Shown piece after piece: positions 16,244-24,367 of a DNA stretch of 64,000 nucleotides. The notes beneath the pieces are model-generated. The model searched no databases and was not told where the DNA came from. It saw only the letters and a list, made by a program, of their open reading frames with translations. A program made the position numbers and the translations under genes. The stretch is from a virus. The stretch covers positions 56,164-120,163 of the IMG/VR virus record IMGVR_UViG_3300035670_000050, one strand, 5' to 3'. Within the stretch, counting starts at the first letter, position 1. Every line of letters begins with the position of its first letter.

Positions 16244-17425
16244 ATGGGGTTTTATACTAAAGATGGTGGTTTAATTGGAACAGGCCAAAAAAATAGTTTT
16301 ACTGGTGTTGGAGATTTACATTTAAAATTTTTAAATTCATCTTCAACATTAGATGTTGGTACTGGTTTTTCATTAACAAGTGGTACAGCAATAGTTAATA
16401 CAATAGTTGTACAACCTGATGGTAAATTATTAGTTGGAGGAAATTTTGATACCTATAAAGGAACCACCCAAAATAGAATAGTTAGATTATTGCCTAATGG
16501 CAGTGTAGATACTACTTTTAATCCAGGCGGTTCTGGTTTTGATTCTGTAGTATCAGATATTGTTTTGCAACCTGATGGTAAAATATTAGTTGGAGGAAAT
16601 TTTAATGGTTATAATGGCGTCCAACAGATTCGTTTTTTAAGATTAAATAGTGATGGCACATTAGACACATCTTTTAATACTGGTGGAATTGGACCTACAG
16701 GACAAGTTCAAACTATTTTTTTACATTCAACTGGAAAAATATGGATTGGTGGAGATTTTCAATTTTATAATGGAGTGAGTGCTAATAGAATAGCAGGATT
16801 AAATAGTGATGGAACAAGAGATACAACTACTTTTAATTTTGGTGGAGGTGCTAATGGTACAGTTTTTAAAATAACAAGCACATCTTCCAGTCAATTTATT
16901 GTTGTTGGTAGTTTCACACAATTTAATTCTATTACTAGAAATTATAATGTTAGATTAAATTATGATGGTAGTGCAGTTACTTCTTATACATACAATTCTA
17001 GTATTGTAAATTCTTTAACAATATCAAGCACTGAAATATATTTCACTGGAAATTTTATTGCTGGAAATGCTAGAGGTCTTAGCCGAAGAATAGGTGCTAC
17101 TCTTGTCGAAGATACAACTTTTAATAGTAATATTGGTACAGGTTCTGACGGGGGAACTGTATCTGGTGTGCATATACAACCTGATAATAAAATATTAGTT
17201 TATGGTTATTTTGGTGCTTTTAATGGTATTACTCACGGAAGATTATTTAGATTGAACTCTGATGGTACTTTAGATACGAACTTTAATATAGGAACTGGTT
17301 TTAATAACGCTGTTGCTACATTAGTTTTAAAACCAGGAACAACCAAAACATTTTATGTTGGCGGACAGTTTACAAGTTTTAATGGCACTAGTTATAACAG
17401 ATTAGCAGAATTGACATTCCTATGA
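16244..17425 (+). CDS. Delta-60 repeat beta-propeller protein, seven repeats
   Basis: A 393-residue protein built from ~50-residue delta-60 repeats with consensus QPDGKILVGGNFxxYNG, xxxRLNSDGTLDTSFN. Repeats 1, 2 and 6 are clear (VVQPDGKLLVGGNF, VLQPDGKILVGGNF, HIQPDNKILVYGYF); 3, 4, 5 and 7 are degenerate. The last repeat breaks off at RLAELTFL, while the N-terminus supplies the missing strand (LHLKFLNSSSTLDVGTGF). Together they would close a seven-bladed propeller. Delta-60 proteins are mostly bacterial surface or secreted proteins; here the context makes it a likely receptor-binding fibre head. The last 4 nt overlap the next gene (ATGA). Confidence 0.8.
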   Translation: MGFYTKDGGLIGTGQKNSFTGVGDLHLKFLNSSSTLDVGTGFSLTSGTAIVNTIVVQPDGKLLVGGNFDTYKGTTQNRIVRLLPNGSVDTTFNPGGSGFDSVVSDIVLQPDGKILVGGNFNGYNGVQQIRFLRLNSDGTLDTSFNTGGIGPTGQVQTIFLHSTGKIWIGGDFQFYNGVSANRIAGLNSDGTRDTTTFNFGGGANGTVFKITSTSSSQFIVVGSFTQFNSITRNYNVRLNYDGSAVTSYTYNSSIVNSLTISSTEIYFTGNFIAGNARGLSRRIGATLVEDTTFNSNIGTGSDGGTVSGVHIQPDNKILVYGYFGAFNGITHGRLFRLNSDGTLDTNFNIGTGFNNAVATLVLKPGTTKTFYVGGQFTSFNGTSYNRLAELTFL

Positions 17426-19164
17426 GAAGAAATACTGGTTTAATTGGTGTAAAAAGAGAAACTTCTTTAGCAGAAGCACCAGGTGTTTACGATAGGTTTG
17501 ATGCTTACAATGCAAAAAAATCTAATCTTTGGCCACAAACAATTAAATATTTGTCATTATCACTTAACAGCGGAACAATTTTAGAATATACATCACAAGT
17601 AATAACTTTAACAACTGAAGGTATTTTAACAAACACAACATTATATTATACAATATTACATTCAAATTCAAGTTCAGCTGATTTTGCAAGTGGTGTTACT
17701 TCTGGAAGTTTTACTGTGTTTAGTGCTACACAAACTGGTTCTTTTTACGTAGCTACAAAATTTATAGGAAATACATCAAAAACAACTAAAACATTTCAAA
17801 TTGAAATTAGAACAGGTAGCACTAGTGGTCCAGTTGTATACACTTCTGGAACCTACAACATCCCTGCTTGTACTAGTTCTGTAACTTTAACATCTTCTAC
17901 AATAAATGAAAATTCTTCATCAAGCACTCTACAGATTACGATTGGAAATGTAGGTTCATTATCTTCTATTTTTACCGATGCAGCTGCTAGCCTTTCATAT
18001 ACTGGTTCTACAGCAAATGCTTCGGATTTTACATCTTTACCTAGTTTGATTGATATAGGTCCTGGAACTACAAATGTTACTTATACAACAATTGCAGATG
18101 TTACTACTGAAGGTACAGAAACTTTAAATGTTCAAGTCAGTTATAATGGTTTCAATTTAGGTAGTGCTTCTTTAACTATTACGGATAGTTCTACTCCAAT
18201 TACAGCTACTGTTACTCCAACTACAAGTTCAGTTAATGAAGGTAGTTCTGTCACATTTAATATAAGCATTACTAGTGGTAATTTTTCTAGTGGAACATTA
18301 TATTGGGAAATGATTACTTCTGGTTCTGTTACTGCTGCTGATTTTAGTTCACCTGCTAATGCTACTAGTGGAGGTAGTGTTGCTATATCCGGTAGTGCTG
18401 GCTCAGTAACATTTACATTAAATTCAGATTTAACTACTGAAAGTGCAGCAGAATCTTTTCAATTTCGTTTAAGAGCTAACAGCATTAGTGGAACCATAAT
18501 AGCAACTTCAAGTTCAGTAACTATCAATGATACATCACAAACTCCAGCTGGGTCATCATACACAAGAGTATCTGGAACAAAAGCGCCAACATTAGGTGCT
18601 GGTGGAGCTTCATATCCTGGATCAGGTTGGACAGGATTACAAAACTCTTCTTCTGATGATGCGAATATATCCGTAACTATACCAACATTCACTATCAATT
18701 CTACTAATTATACAACTGTTTTTGTTGGTTCAAATACATATTTAACTTTTGGTTCTGGTTCAACTGCATACAGCAGTTTAAGTGCAACTAATCCACCTTT
18801 TAATAAAATACATATTGGAGCTGCTGACAATTCATATCAAAGGGTATCAACTATTTCTTCTGGAACAAATTATACCCGTATAAGATACGAAGGAAATGCA
18901 AGTACTAGTGGTACAGTAGGTTCGCCAGGAATTGTATATGAAGCTACATTTTTTAATAAAACTTCAACTGGAAATGTTCCTGTTGTAGAAATTTTAGTTG
19001 GAAATCATAATCGAACAACTGGCCAAAGAATGATAGCCTCAACAAATACAGCTTACGCATCATTTACTTTGACTGCAAACCAAAGTTATGTATTTGTTGG
19101 CAATTCAACTGGAACATCATGGACGATATATGCTGGTAGTTATATGTCAGGCACTGGTTATTAA
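17422..19164 (+). CDS. Fibre/adhesin protein with Calx-beta-like domains
   Basis: A 580-residue protein translationally coupled to the propeller gene by ATGA. After a short N-terminus (RRNTGLIGVKRETSLAEAPG), it has at least two Calx-beta/Ig-like repeats: SSTINENSSSSTLQITIGNV with TEGTETLNVQVSY and LTITDSS, and SSVNEGSSVTFNISITSG with AAESFQFRLRA and VTINDTS. The C-terminal ~200 residues (TRVSGTKAPTLGAGGASYPG, TTVFVGSNTYLTFGSGS) form a separate beta domain with a GG-Y-GSGW segment. Calx-beta domains can bind calcium and occur in adhesins; calcium ligands cannot be verified by eye. Confidence 0.7.
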   Translation: MRRNTGLIGVKRETSLAEAPGVYDRFDAYNAKKSNLWPQTIKYLSLSLNSGTILEYTSQVITLTTEGILTNTTLYYTILHSNSSSADFASGVTSGSFTVFSATQTGSFYVATKFIGNTSKTTKTFQIEIRTGSTSGPVVYTSGTYNIPACTSSVTLTSSTINENSSSSTLQITIGNVGSLSSIFTDAAASLSYTGSTANASDFTSLPSLIDIGPGTTNVTYTTIADVTTEGTETLNVQVSYNGFNLGSASLTITDSSTPITATVTPTTSSVNEGSSVTFNISITSGNFSSGTLYWEMITSGSVTAADFSSPANATSGGSVAISGSAGSVTFTLNSDLTTESAAESFQFRLRANSISGTIIATSSSVTINDTSQTPAGSSYTRVSGTKAPTLGAGGASYPGSGWTGLQNSSSDDANISVTIPTFTINSTNYTTVFVGSNTYLTFGSGSTAYSSLSATNPPFNKIHIGAADNSYQRVSTISSGTNYTRIRYEGNASTSGTVGSPGIVYEATFFNKTSTGNVPVVEILVGNHNRTTGQRMIASTNTAYASFTLTANQSYVFVGNSTGTSWTIYAGSYMSGTGY

Positions 19165-19178
19165 AGGAGTTTTAAAAA

Positions 19179-19622
19179 ATGAGTTTATATAGTTATAAAG
19201 GTGGTTATCCAAGTTCTTTACCAGACAGGATTAGATTGTCTAATGGTTTGACTCGTACAGAAAAAAACACTTTCACAGAAGAAGAAATTGCTAATGCTGG
19301 TTATGTTTTAGCTGAAGACCCACCAATTCATAATGAAAGACAAAGACTTGTATGGTCAGGTACAACTTGGCAAATTGTAGATTTCTCAGAAGAAGAGATA
19401 GCAGAAATAGTTGAAAGAGAATGGCAAACGATAAGATTCAAAAGAGACGAAAAGATAAAAGAAGTTGAATGGAGATTATTTAGATATCAGTCTCAAATTA
19501 GATTGGGAATACCAACAGATGACAGTCCAGAAGAGATAAATAAGATAGATGTCTATATACAAAACTTACGAGATGTGACAAATCAAAATGATCCATCTAA
19601 CATAGTATGGCCGACTTTATAA
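19179..19622 (+). CDS. Tail assembly chaperone-like protein
   Basis: A 147-residue protein with Shine-Dalgarno AAAGGAG. The N-terminal half is a short beta unit (SYKGGYPSSLPDRIRLSNGL, RLVWSGTTWQIVDFSEEEI). The C-terminal half is helical with RFKRDEKIKEVEWRLFRYQS, then INKIDVYIQNLRDVTNQNDP and VWPTL. This ending (RxxxLxxxxxR..Y.QxLRDxxxxxxPxxxxWP) is characteristic of phage tail assembly chaperones (Phage_tail_APC / XkdW type) that act on fibres. It lies directly in front of the kelch fibre set and so may assist its assembly. Confidence 0.65.
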   Translation: MSLYSYKGGYPSSLPDRIRLSNGLTRTEKNTFTEEEIANAGYVLAEDPPIHNERQRLVWSGTTWQIVDFSEEEIAEIVEREWQTIRFKRDEKIKEVEWRLFRYQSQIRLGIPTDDSPEEINKIDVYIQNLRDVTNQNDPSNIVWPTL

Positions 19623-19666
19623 TCAAAAACATTAAAAAAAATATAAAAAGCACCGAGGGTTTATAA

Positions 19667-21973
19667 ATGATCAGATTAAGTAATTTTTTAGGCAGCACTT
19701 ATGTTGGAGTATCAGGTTATTCTGGGTACTCTGGCGTTTCGGCAGAAGGTGGCCAAGCTGACCTTTCTCAAATAATGGAAGATGTTGTTCCAGCAATTGA
19801 TGGTGTATATGACATAGGTCTATCAACTAACTCTTGGTACAACATATATTTGAAAAATGGAATTTACTTTGAAGAGATAAATCTTTTGGCAGATCAATCA
19901 GTTTCTACAGAAATTCAAGATGTAGAAACTGATGTACAAGTATTAATTGCAGCATGGTCAGTTGGTGGTGATTTAATTACAGGTAGAATGTTTCATGCTG
20001 GTGCTGGTACTCAAGATGCAGCATTAGCTTTTGGTGGTCAATCTAGTGATTATCTATCCTCAACAGAAGAATACAATGGTACATCATGGTCAGCTGGTGG
20101 TAATTTAATTCAAGCTAAAGATGATTTAGCTAGTGCTGGTACTCAAGATGCAGGATTAGCTATTGGTGGCCAAACTGATGGTGGTTTTCAATTCTCAACA
20201 GAAGAATATGATGGTACATCATGGTCAGCTGGTGGTAATTTAATTACAGCTAGAGGCTGGAATGCTGGTGCTGGTACTCAAGATGCAGGATTAACTTTTG
20301 GTGGGAATAACACTTATCTATCCTCAACAGAAGAATACAATGGTACATCATGGTCATCTGGTGGTAATTTAATTACAGCTAGATCAAATCATGCTGGTGC
20401 TGGTACTCAAGATGCAGGATTAGCTTTTGGTGGGTATAGTGTTGACAATTATCTATCTTCAACAGAAGAATACGATGGTACATCATGGTCAGCTGGTGGT
20501 AGTTTAAGTACAGCTAGATCAAGTCATGCTGGTGCTGGTACTCAAAATGCAGGATTAGCTTTTGGTGGTATTGCTAATTATACATATTTTTCCTCAACAG
20601 AAGAATACGATGGTACATCATGGTCATATGGTGGTTATTTAATTGCAGGTAGAGCCTGGCATGCTGGTGCTGGTACTCAAGATGCAGCATTAGCTTTTGG
20701 TGGTGATAGATATAACACTAGTTATGTATCCTCAACAGAAGAATATAATAAAAGTCTAACAACTATAAAAGAGTTGGTACCTACTGAAATAGAAGTTGTT
20801 ACTCCTTTATTAAACATTAACTCTGACATATCTGTTAAAGATATTTTTGGTGAAAACATTTTTGGTACTTCATTGGTATTGACCGATATTGTTATTGTAG
20901 ACAATGTTATCACACCAATAAACACTCAGTTATATGCCACTCCAGAAATTATTGTTGACGGAGGAATAACAGTTTCTTCGACTAATCCAACATATTTAAA
21001 ATTTAATCAAATAGTTCCATCTGAAACAACTGAACCATTTGAAATGAATCTTAATACATCTGTAGTTGAAGCTAATGGAACTGCAACTACAAATGATGAA
21101 TGTATTAATATAGTTTTAAATATGGACACTCTGTATCCTCAAATTGGTGTTACAGATAGAACTTCAAGAATGTGGATATATGCACCAACTGGCACTTTCA
21201 CAACAACCAAATCATTTGACGATTTAGTGCCTGGTGAGCTGTATGATATTACTATCCCTACTGTCTATTATTCTAGTCAATATCCAAGTTTTTTACAGAA
21301 TAGAAGTTCTCCAACAACAATACAATTAGAATTTGTAGAAAAAATTGATAATTATCTAGGTTTCTTTGATGCTTTAGAATTTAGAATTCCACCAGAACTT
21401 ACAGAACTATACAATACTCCATCAGATGCAGCATTAACTGTTGTGACGAATCAACCAGCAACTAATTATATCATAACAATTTATCAAAGTGAGTCAACAA
21501 CATTTGATTATTCTATTTTAGACACATACGGTTCAGAAGGAATGTTCAGATATAATCCACAAACAAAAGGATTTGAAGGACATAATGGTACAGAATGGGG
21601 ACCAATTGGAGGTAGTGTAGACCTTGATTGGGCCAATATGACCAATAAACCTGATCCAGTCATAACAGTTACACTTACTGGAGATGTTACAGGTACAGCT
21701 AATACGACATTAACAGATTTAGCATCTGGTACAATTTCTGTTGCAACATCAGTTACATTATCATATTCAAGACAAAAATTTACTGGTAATGGTACTACAA
21801 CTTCTTTTTCATTATGGGAATCTGGAAGAAATGTTGATAATATTTTAGTATTTGTGAATGGTCTTTGTTTTGAACCAACTGAAGATTATACTGTAAGCGG
21901 TACTAGTTTAGTGTTTGTAGAAGCTCCAAGCGCTCAAGCTGAAATTGTCGTAAGATATCTTCCTATTTTATAG
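19667..21973 (+). CDS. Kelch-propeller tail fibre A, 768 aa
   Basis: Domain order: a short GYSGYSG collagen-like stub (~14-24); a fibre base motif (AIDGVYDIGLSTNSWYNIYL, ~43-62); six kelch-like repeats (~98-364); then a ~400-residue C-terminal fibre region including GMFRYNPQTKGFEGHNG, EWGPIGG and DVTGTANTTLTD, and a terminal beta domain (KFTGNGTTTSFSLWESGRNV). Repeat consensus is GGNLITARxxHAGAGTQDAA, then LAFGG, a variable loop, and STEEYNGTSWS, matching kelch logic (R-x-x-H-A, GG, Y, W). It is the only one of the four paralogues with a long C-terminal extension, so it is probably the anchored member of the set. Confidence 0.75.
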   Translation: MIRLSNFLGSTYVGVSGYSGYSGVSAEGGQADLSQIMEDVVPAIDGVYDIGLSTNSWYNIYLKNGIYFEEINLLADQSVSTEIQDVETDVQVLIAAWSVGGDLITGRMFHAGAGTQDAALAFGGQSSDYLSSTEEYNGTSWSAGGNLIQAKDDLASAGTQDAGLAIGGQTDGGFQFSTEEYDGTSWSAGGNLITARGWNAGAGTQDAGLTFGGNNTYLSSTEEYNGTSWSSGGNLITARSNHAGAGTQDAGLAFGGYSVDNYLSSTEEYDGTSWSAGGSLSTARSSHAGAGTQNAGLAFGGIANYTYFSSTEEYDGTSWSYGGYLIAGRAWHAGAGTQDAALAFGGDRYNTSYVSSTEEYNKSLTTIKELVPTEIEVVTPLLNINSDISVKDIFGENIFGTSLVLTDIVIVDNVITPINTQLYATPEIIVDGGITVSSTNPTYLKFNQIVPSETTEPFEMNLNTSVVEANGTATTNDECINIVLNMDTLYPQIGVTDRTSRMWIYAPTGTFTTTKSFDDLVPGELYDITIPTVYYSSQYPSFLQNRSSPTTIQLEFVEKIDNYLGFFDALEFRIPPELTELYNTPSDAALTVVTNQPATNYIITIYQSESTTFDYSILDTYGSEGMFRYNPQTKGFEGHNGTEWGPIGGSVDLDWANMTNKPDPVITVTLTGDVTGTANTTLTDLASGTISVATSVTLSYSRQKFTGNGTTTSFSLWESGRNVDNILVFVNGLCFEPTEDYTVSGTSLVFVEAPSAQAEIVVRYLPIL
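19955..20757 (+). repeat. Six kelch-like repeats in fibre A
   Basis: Six ~43-47-codon units. Framework segments such as GCTGGTGCTGGTACTCAAGA and TCATGGTCAGCTGGTGG recur almost unchanged in the DNA, while 4-10 codons after each FGG vary in sequence and length. Confidence 0.9.
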
Positions 21974-21984
21974 TAAATAAAAAA

Positions 21985-22998
21985 ATGTCTAAAGCTAGAA
22001 AATTTGCAAACAGTATTTATGGTAATGGTCCTGTTGGTATTCCTTTAGTTAAAAGGTCTACTGATTATGAACCAAATTCAAGCAACAATGCTTTAATATG
22101 GTATAACACAACTGAAAACAAATTAAAGTTTATAGAACTCTATTTCGATGGATATCATATTCGTACAATAGTTCCACAAACTAAAATTTGGACTTATATA
22201 TCCAATATGATCAGTAGTAGGAATACTCATCGTGGTTCTGGCACTCAAAATGCAGCACTAGCTTTTAGTGGTCGGATTGTTTGGGACTATACAAACACAA
22301 CAGAAGAATATAATGGTATAACATGGTCAGCTGAGGGTAACATAATTACATCTAGAATATATTTCGCTGGAACTGGTGGTCCAAACGCAGCATTAGCTAT
22401 TGGTGGTTGGGATGTTAATAGTAATACATTAAACTCAACAGAAGAATACAATGGTACATCATGGTCAGCTGGTGGTAATTTAATTACAAATAGGTTTAGG
22501 AATGATGCTACTGGCACTCAAGATGCAGCATTAACTTTTGGTAATGCTGGAGTAACCTCAACAACAGAAGAATATAATGGCACATCATGGTCAGCTGGTG
22601 GTAATTTAGTTACAGGTAGAAATGTACCTTCTGCTGCTGGTAGTCAAGATGCAGCATTAGCTATTGGTGGTACTTTTAGTAATGCACCTTATCTTACATA
22701 CTCAACAGAAGAATACAATGGTACATCATGGTCAACTAGCACTAATACCAATCGAGCTCGAGTAGAAGCAAATGCGTGTTCTTTAAATATAGATCAAACT
22801 ATTATTTATGGAAGTATTACATATGTTGAAGTTACTTGGGGGTCAAATATTGTAGAAGAATATGATGGCATATCATGGACAAATACTAGTACATTATTAT
22901 TTCGAGAAACTAACAATTATGATAGAACTGGAGCATCTCATGGATCAAAAACAGCTGCTTTACATTCAGAAACAACTAGAAGTATGGTTTATAATTAA
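21985..22998 (+). CDS. Kelch-propeller adhesin B, 337 aa
   Basis: A short N-terminal docking segment (SKARKFANSIYGNGPVGIPL) is followed by NNALIWYNTTENKLKF, a fibre-base motif, then six blade-sized units from about residue 66 to the end. Units 2-4 are close to the kelch consensus. Units 1, 5 and 6 are degenerate (the last two lack the GAGTQDA core and read NACSLNIDQTIIYGSITYVE and GASHGSKTAALHSETTRSM). No C-terminal domain follows, so the propeller is the tip. It follows fibre A by 11 nt with no strong Shine-Dalgarno. Confidence 0.75.
   Translation: MSKARKFANSIYGNGPVGIPLVKRSTDYEPNSSNNALIWYNTTENKLKFIELYFDGYHIRTIVPQTKIWTYISNMISSRNTHRGSGTQNAALAFSGRIVWDYTNTTEEYNGITWSAEGNIITSRIYFAGTGGPNAALAIGGWDVNSNTLNSTEEYNGTSWSAGGNLITNRFRNDATGTQDAALTFGNAGVTSTTEEYNGTSWSAGGNLVTGRNVPSAAGSQDAALAIGGTFSNAPYLTYSTEEYNGTSWSTSTNTNRARVEANACSLNIDQTIIYGSITYVEVTWGSNIVEEYDGISWTNTSTLLFRETNNYDRTGASHGSKTAALHSETTRSMVYN
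22183..22995 (+). repeat. Kelch-like repeats in adhesin B (six, two degenerate)
   Basis: Six units by length; repeats 2-4 share the TCAACAGAAGAATACAATGG framework with the other paralogues. The last two have decayed or been replaced. Confidence 0.8.
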
Positions 22999-23012
22999 AT
23001 AAAGGAAAATAT

Positions 23013-23321
23013 ATGAAATATATTCAAGCAATAAATACTGGTAAAGGTTTTATCACTCATCAAGACAGAGAACTTGGTCATTTTAGTGGGCATGCTGGAA
23101 ATATTTACGCTGTTGCTGATAATGTTGCATTAGAATGGAAAAATAGAGTTAATGGCGTTGAAAAAACTTTAGAAGAAGCTCAAAATATATGTTTAGAGTC
23201 TATGCAAACCAATTGGGATGAACAGTTTAATTTAGTTATAGAGAACGAAACAGATGAGATGAAAAATAGAAGAATACAAATGTTAGGTGAAAGACCAACA
23301 TCTGTCGATTTGCCTGTTTGA
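23013..23321 (+). CDS. Small protein between kelch adhesins, unknown
   Basis: A 102-residue protein with Shine-Dalgarno AAAGGAAA. Text: KYIQAINTGKGFITHQDREL, AGNIYAVADNVALEWKNRV, EKTLEEAQNICLESMQTNWD. The N-terminal half looks beta and the C-terminal half helical, with a final proline-rich tail. In size and position (before a fibre pair) it parallels the tail assembly chaperone-like protein at 19179, so a fibre chaperone role is a reasonable guess. No family is recognised. Confidence 0.55.
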   Translation: MKYIQAINTGKGFITHQDRELGHFSGHAGNIYAVADNVALEWKNRVNGVEKTLEEAQNICLESMQTNWDEQFNLVIENETDEMKNRRIQMLGERPTSVDLPV

Positions 23322-23332
23322 AATAATAAAAT

Positions 23333-24364
23333 ATGGGAACAATTACCAGAAAATTTGCAAGCAAAATTCGTGGAGAAAGTTCATCTTTTATTCTTAGAAA
23401 TGTATTTTTTTATGATTTAAATGACAGAAAATTTGGTCAGGTGTTAACCTATAATATTGGTGATAACCTAAGATATGTATCTGGAAAAAGATTACCTGGA
23501 ACATGGTCAACTGGTGGTAATTTAATTCGATCCAGAATTTCTGCTGCTGGTGCTGGTAATCAAGATGGAGGATTAGGATTAGCTTTTGGTGGGCTTGATT
23601 TTTTTGCTAGAAACTCATCAGAAACATATAATGGCACAATATGGATATCCCGTGGTAATCTAATTACAGCTAGATATGATCATGCTGGTGCTGGTACTCA
23701 CGATACAGCATTACTTTTTGGTGGGACATCTACTGTTGATTTTACCATTACATCCTCAACAGAAGAATATAATGGGTTTTCATGGTCAACTGGAGGTAAT
23801 TTAATTACAGCTAGATATGATCATGCTGGTGCTGGTACTCAAGATGCAGCATTAGCTATTGGTGGGATATCTGGTGTTACTTTTACCGTTACATCCTCAA
23901 CAGAAGAATATAATGGTACATCATGGTCAACTGGTGGTAATTTAATTCAAGCTAGATATAGTCATGCTGGTGCTGGCACTCAAGATGCAGGATTAGCTAT
24001 TGGTGGGATTCCTTCTAATGTTGTTGGTAATTCAACAGAAGAATACAATGGTACATCATGGTCAGCTGGAGGTAATTTAATTACAACTAGATATAGTCAT
24101 GCTGGTGCTGGTACTCAATATGCAGGATTAGTTTTTGGTGGGTATTATTTTAGTGATCTATCCTCAACAGAAGAATATAATGGTACATCATGGTCAACTG
24201 GTGGTAATTTAATTCAAGCTAGATATGAACATGCTGGTGCTGGTACTCAATATGCAGCATTAGCTTTTGGTGGGTATATTAGTGGTTCATCATCTAATTC
24301 AACAGAAGAATACTCAATTACTGCTAATACTGATCTATTCGAACAAATTTTTTTATCAGAGTGA
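23333..24364 (+). CDS. Kelch-propeller adhesin C, 343 aa
   Basis: The N-terminus GTITRKFASKIRGESSS is a close relative of that of adhesin D (GVITRLLAKEI) and a looser relative of adhesin B, suggesting a common docking peptide. A fibre-base strand (FYDLNDRKFGQVLTYNIGD) precedes six well-conserved kelch-like repeats (~residues 56-328), each TGGNLIxARYxHAGAGTQDA, LAxGG, variable loop, STEEYNGTSWS. A short tail (NTDLFEQIFLSE) ends the protein. Likely a six-bladed receptor-binding head. Confidence 0.78.
   Translation: MGTITRKFASKIRGESSSFILRNVFFYDLNDRKFGQVLTYNIGDNLRYVSGKRLPGTWSTGGNLIRSRISAAGAGNQDGGLGLAFGGLDFFARNSSETYNGTIWISRGNLITARYDHAGAGTHDTALLFGGTSTVDFTITSSTEEYNGFSWSTGGNLITARYDHAGAGTQDAALAIGGISGVTFTVTSSTEEYNGTSWSTGGNLIQARYSHAGAGTQDAGLAIGGIPSNVVGNSTEEYNGTSWSAGGNLITTRYSHAGAGTQYAGLVFGGYYFSDLSSTEEYNGTSWSTGGNLIQARYEHAGAGTQYAALAFGGYISGSSSNSTEEYSITANTDLFEQIFLSE
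23500..24316 (+). repeat. Six kelch-like repeats in adhesin C
   Basis: Six units of ~44-47 codons. Units 2 and 3 share GCTAGATATGATCATGCTGG exactly, indicating recent duplication or conversion inside the gene. Confidence 0.9.
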
Positions 24365-24367
24365 AAA

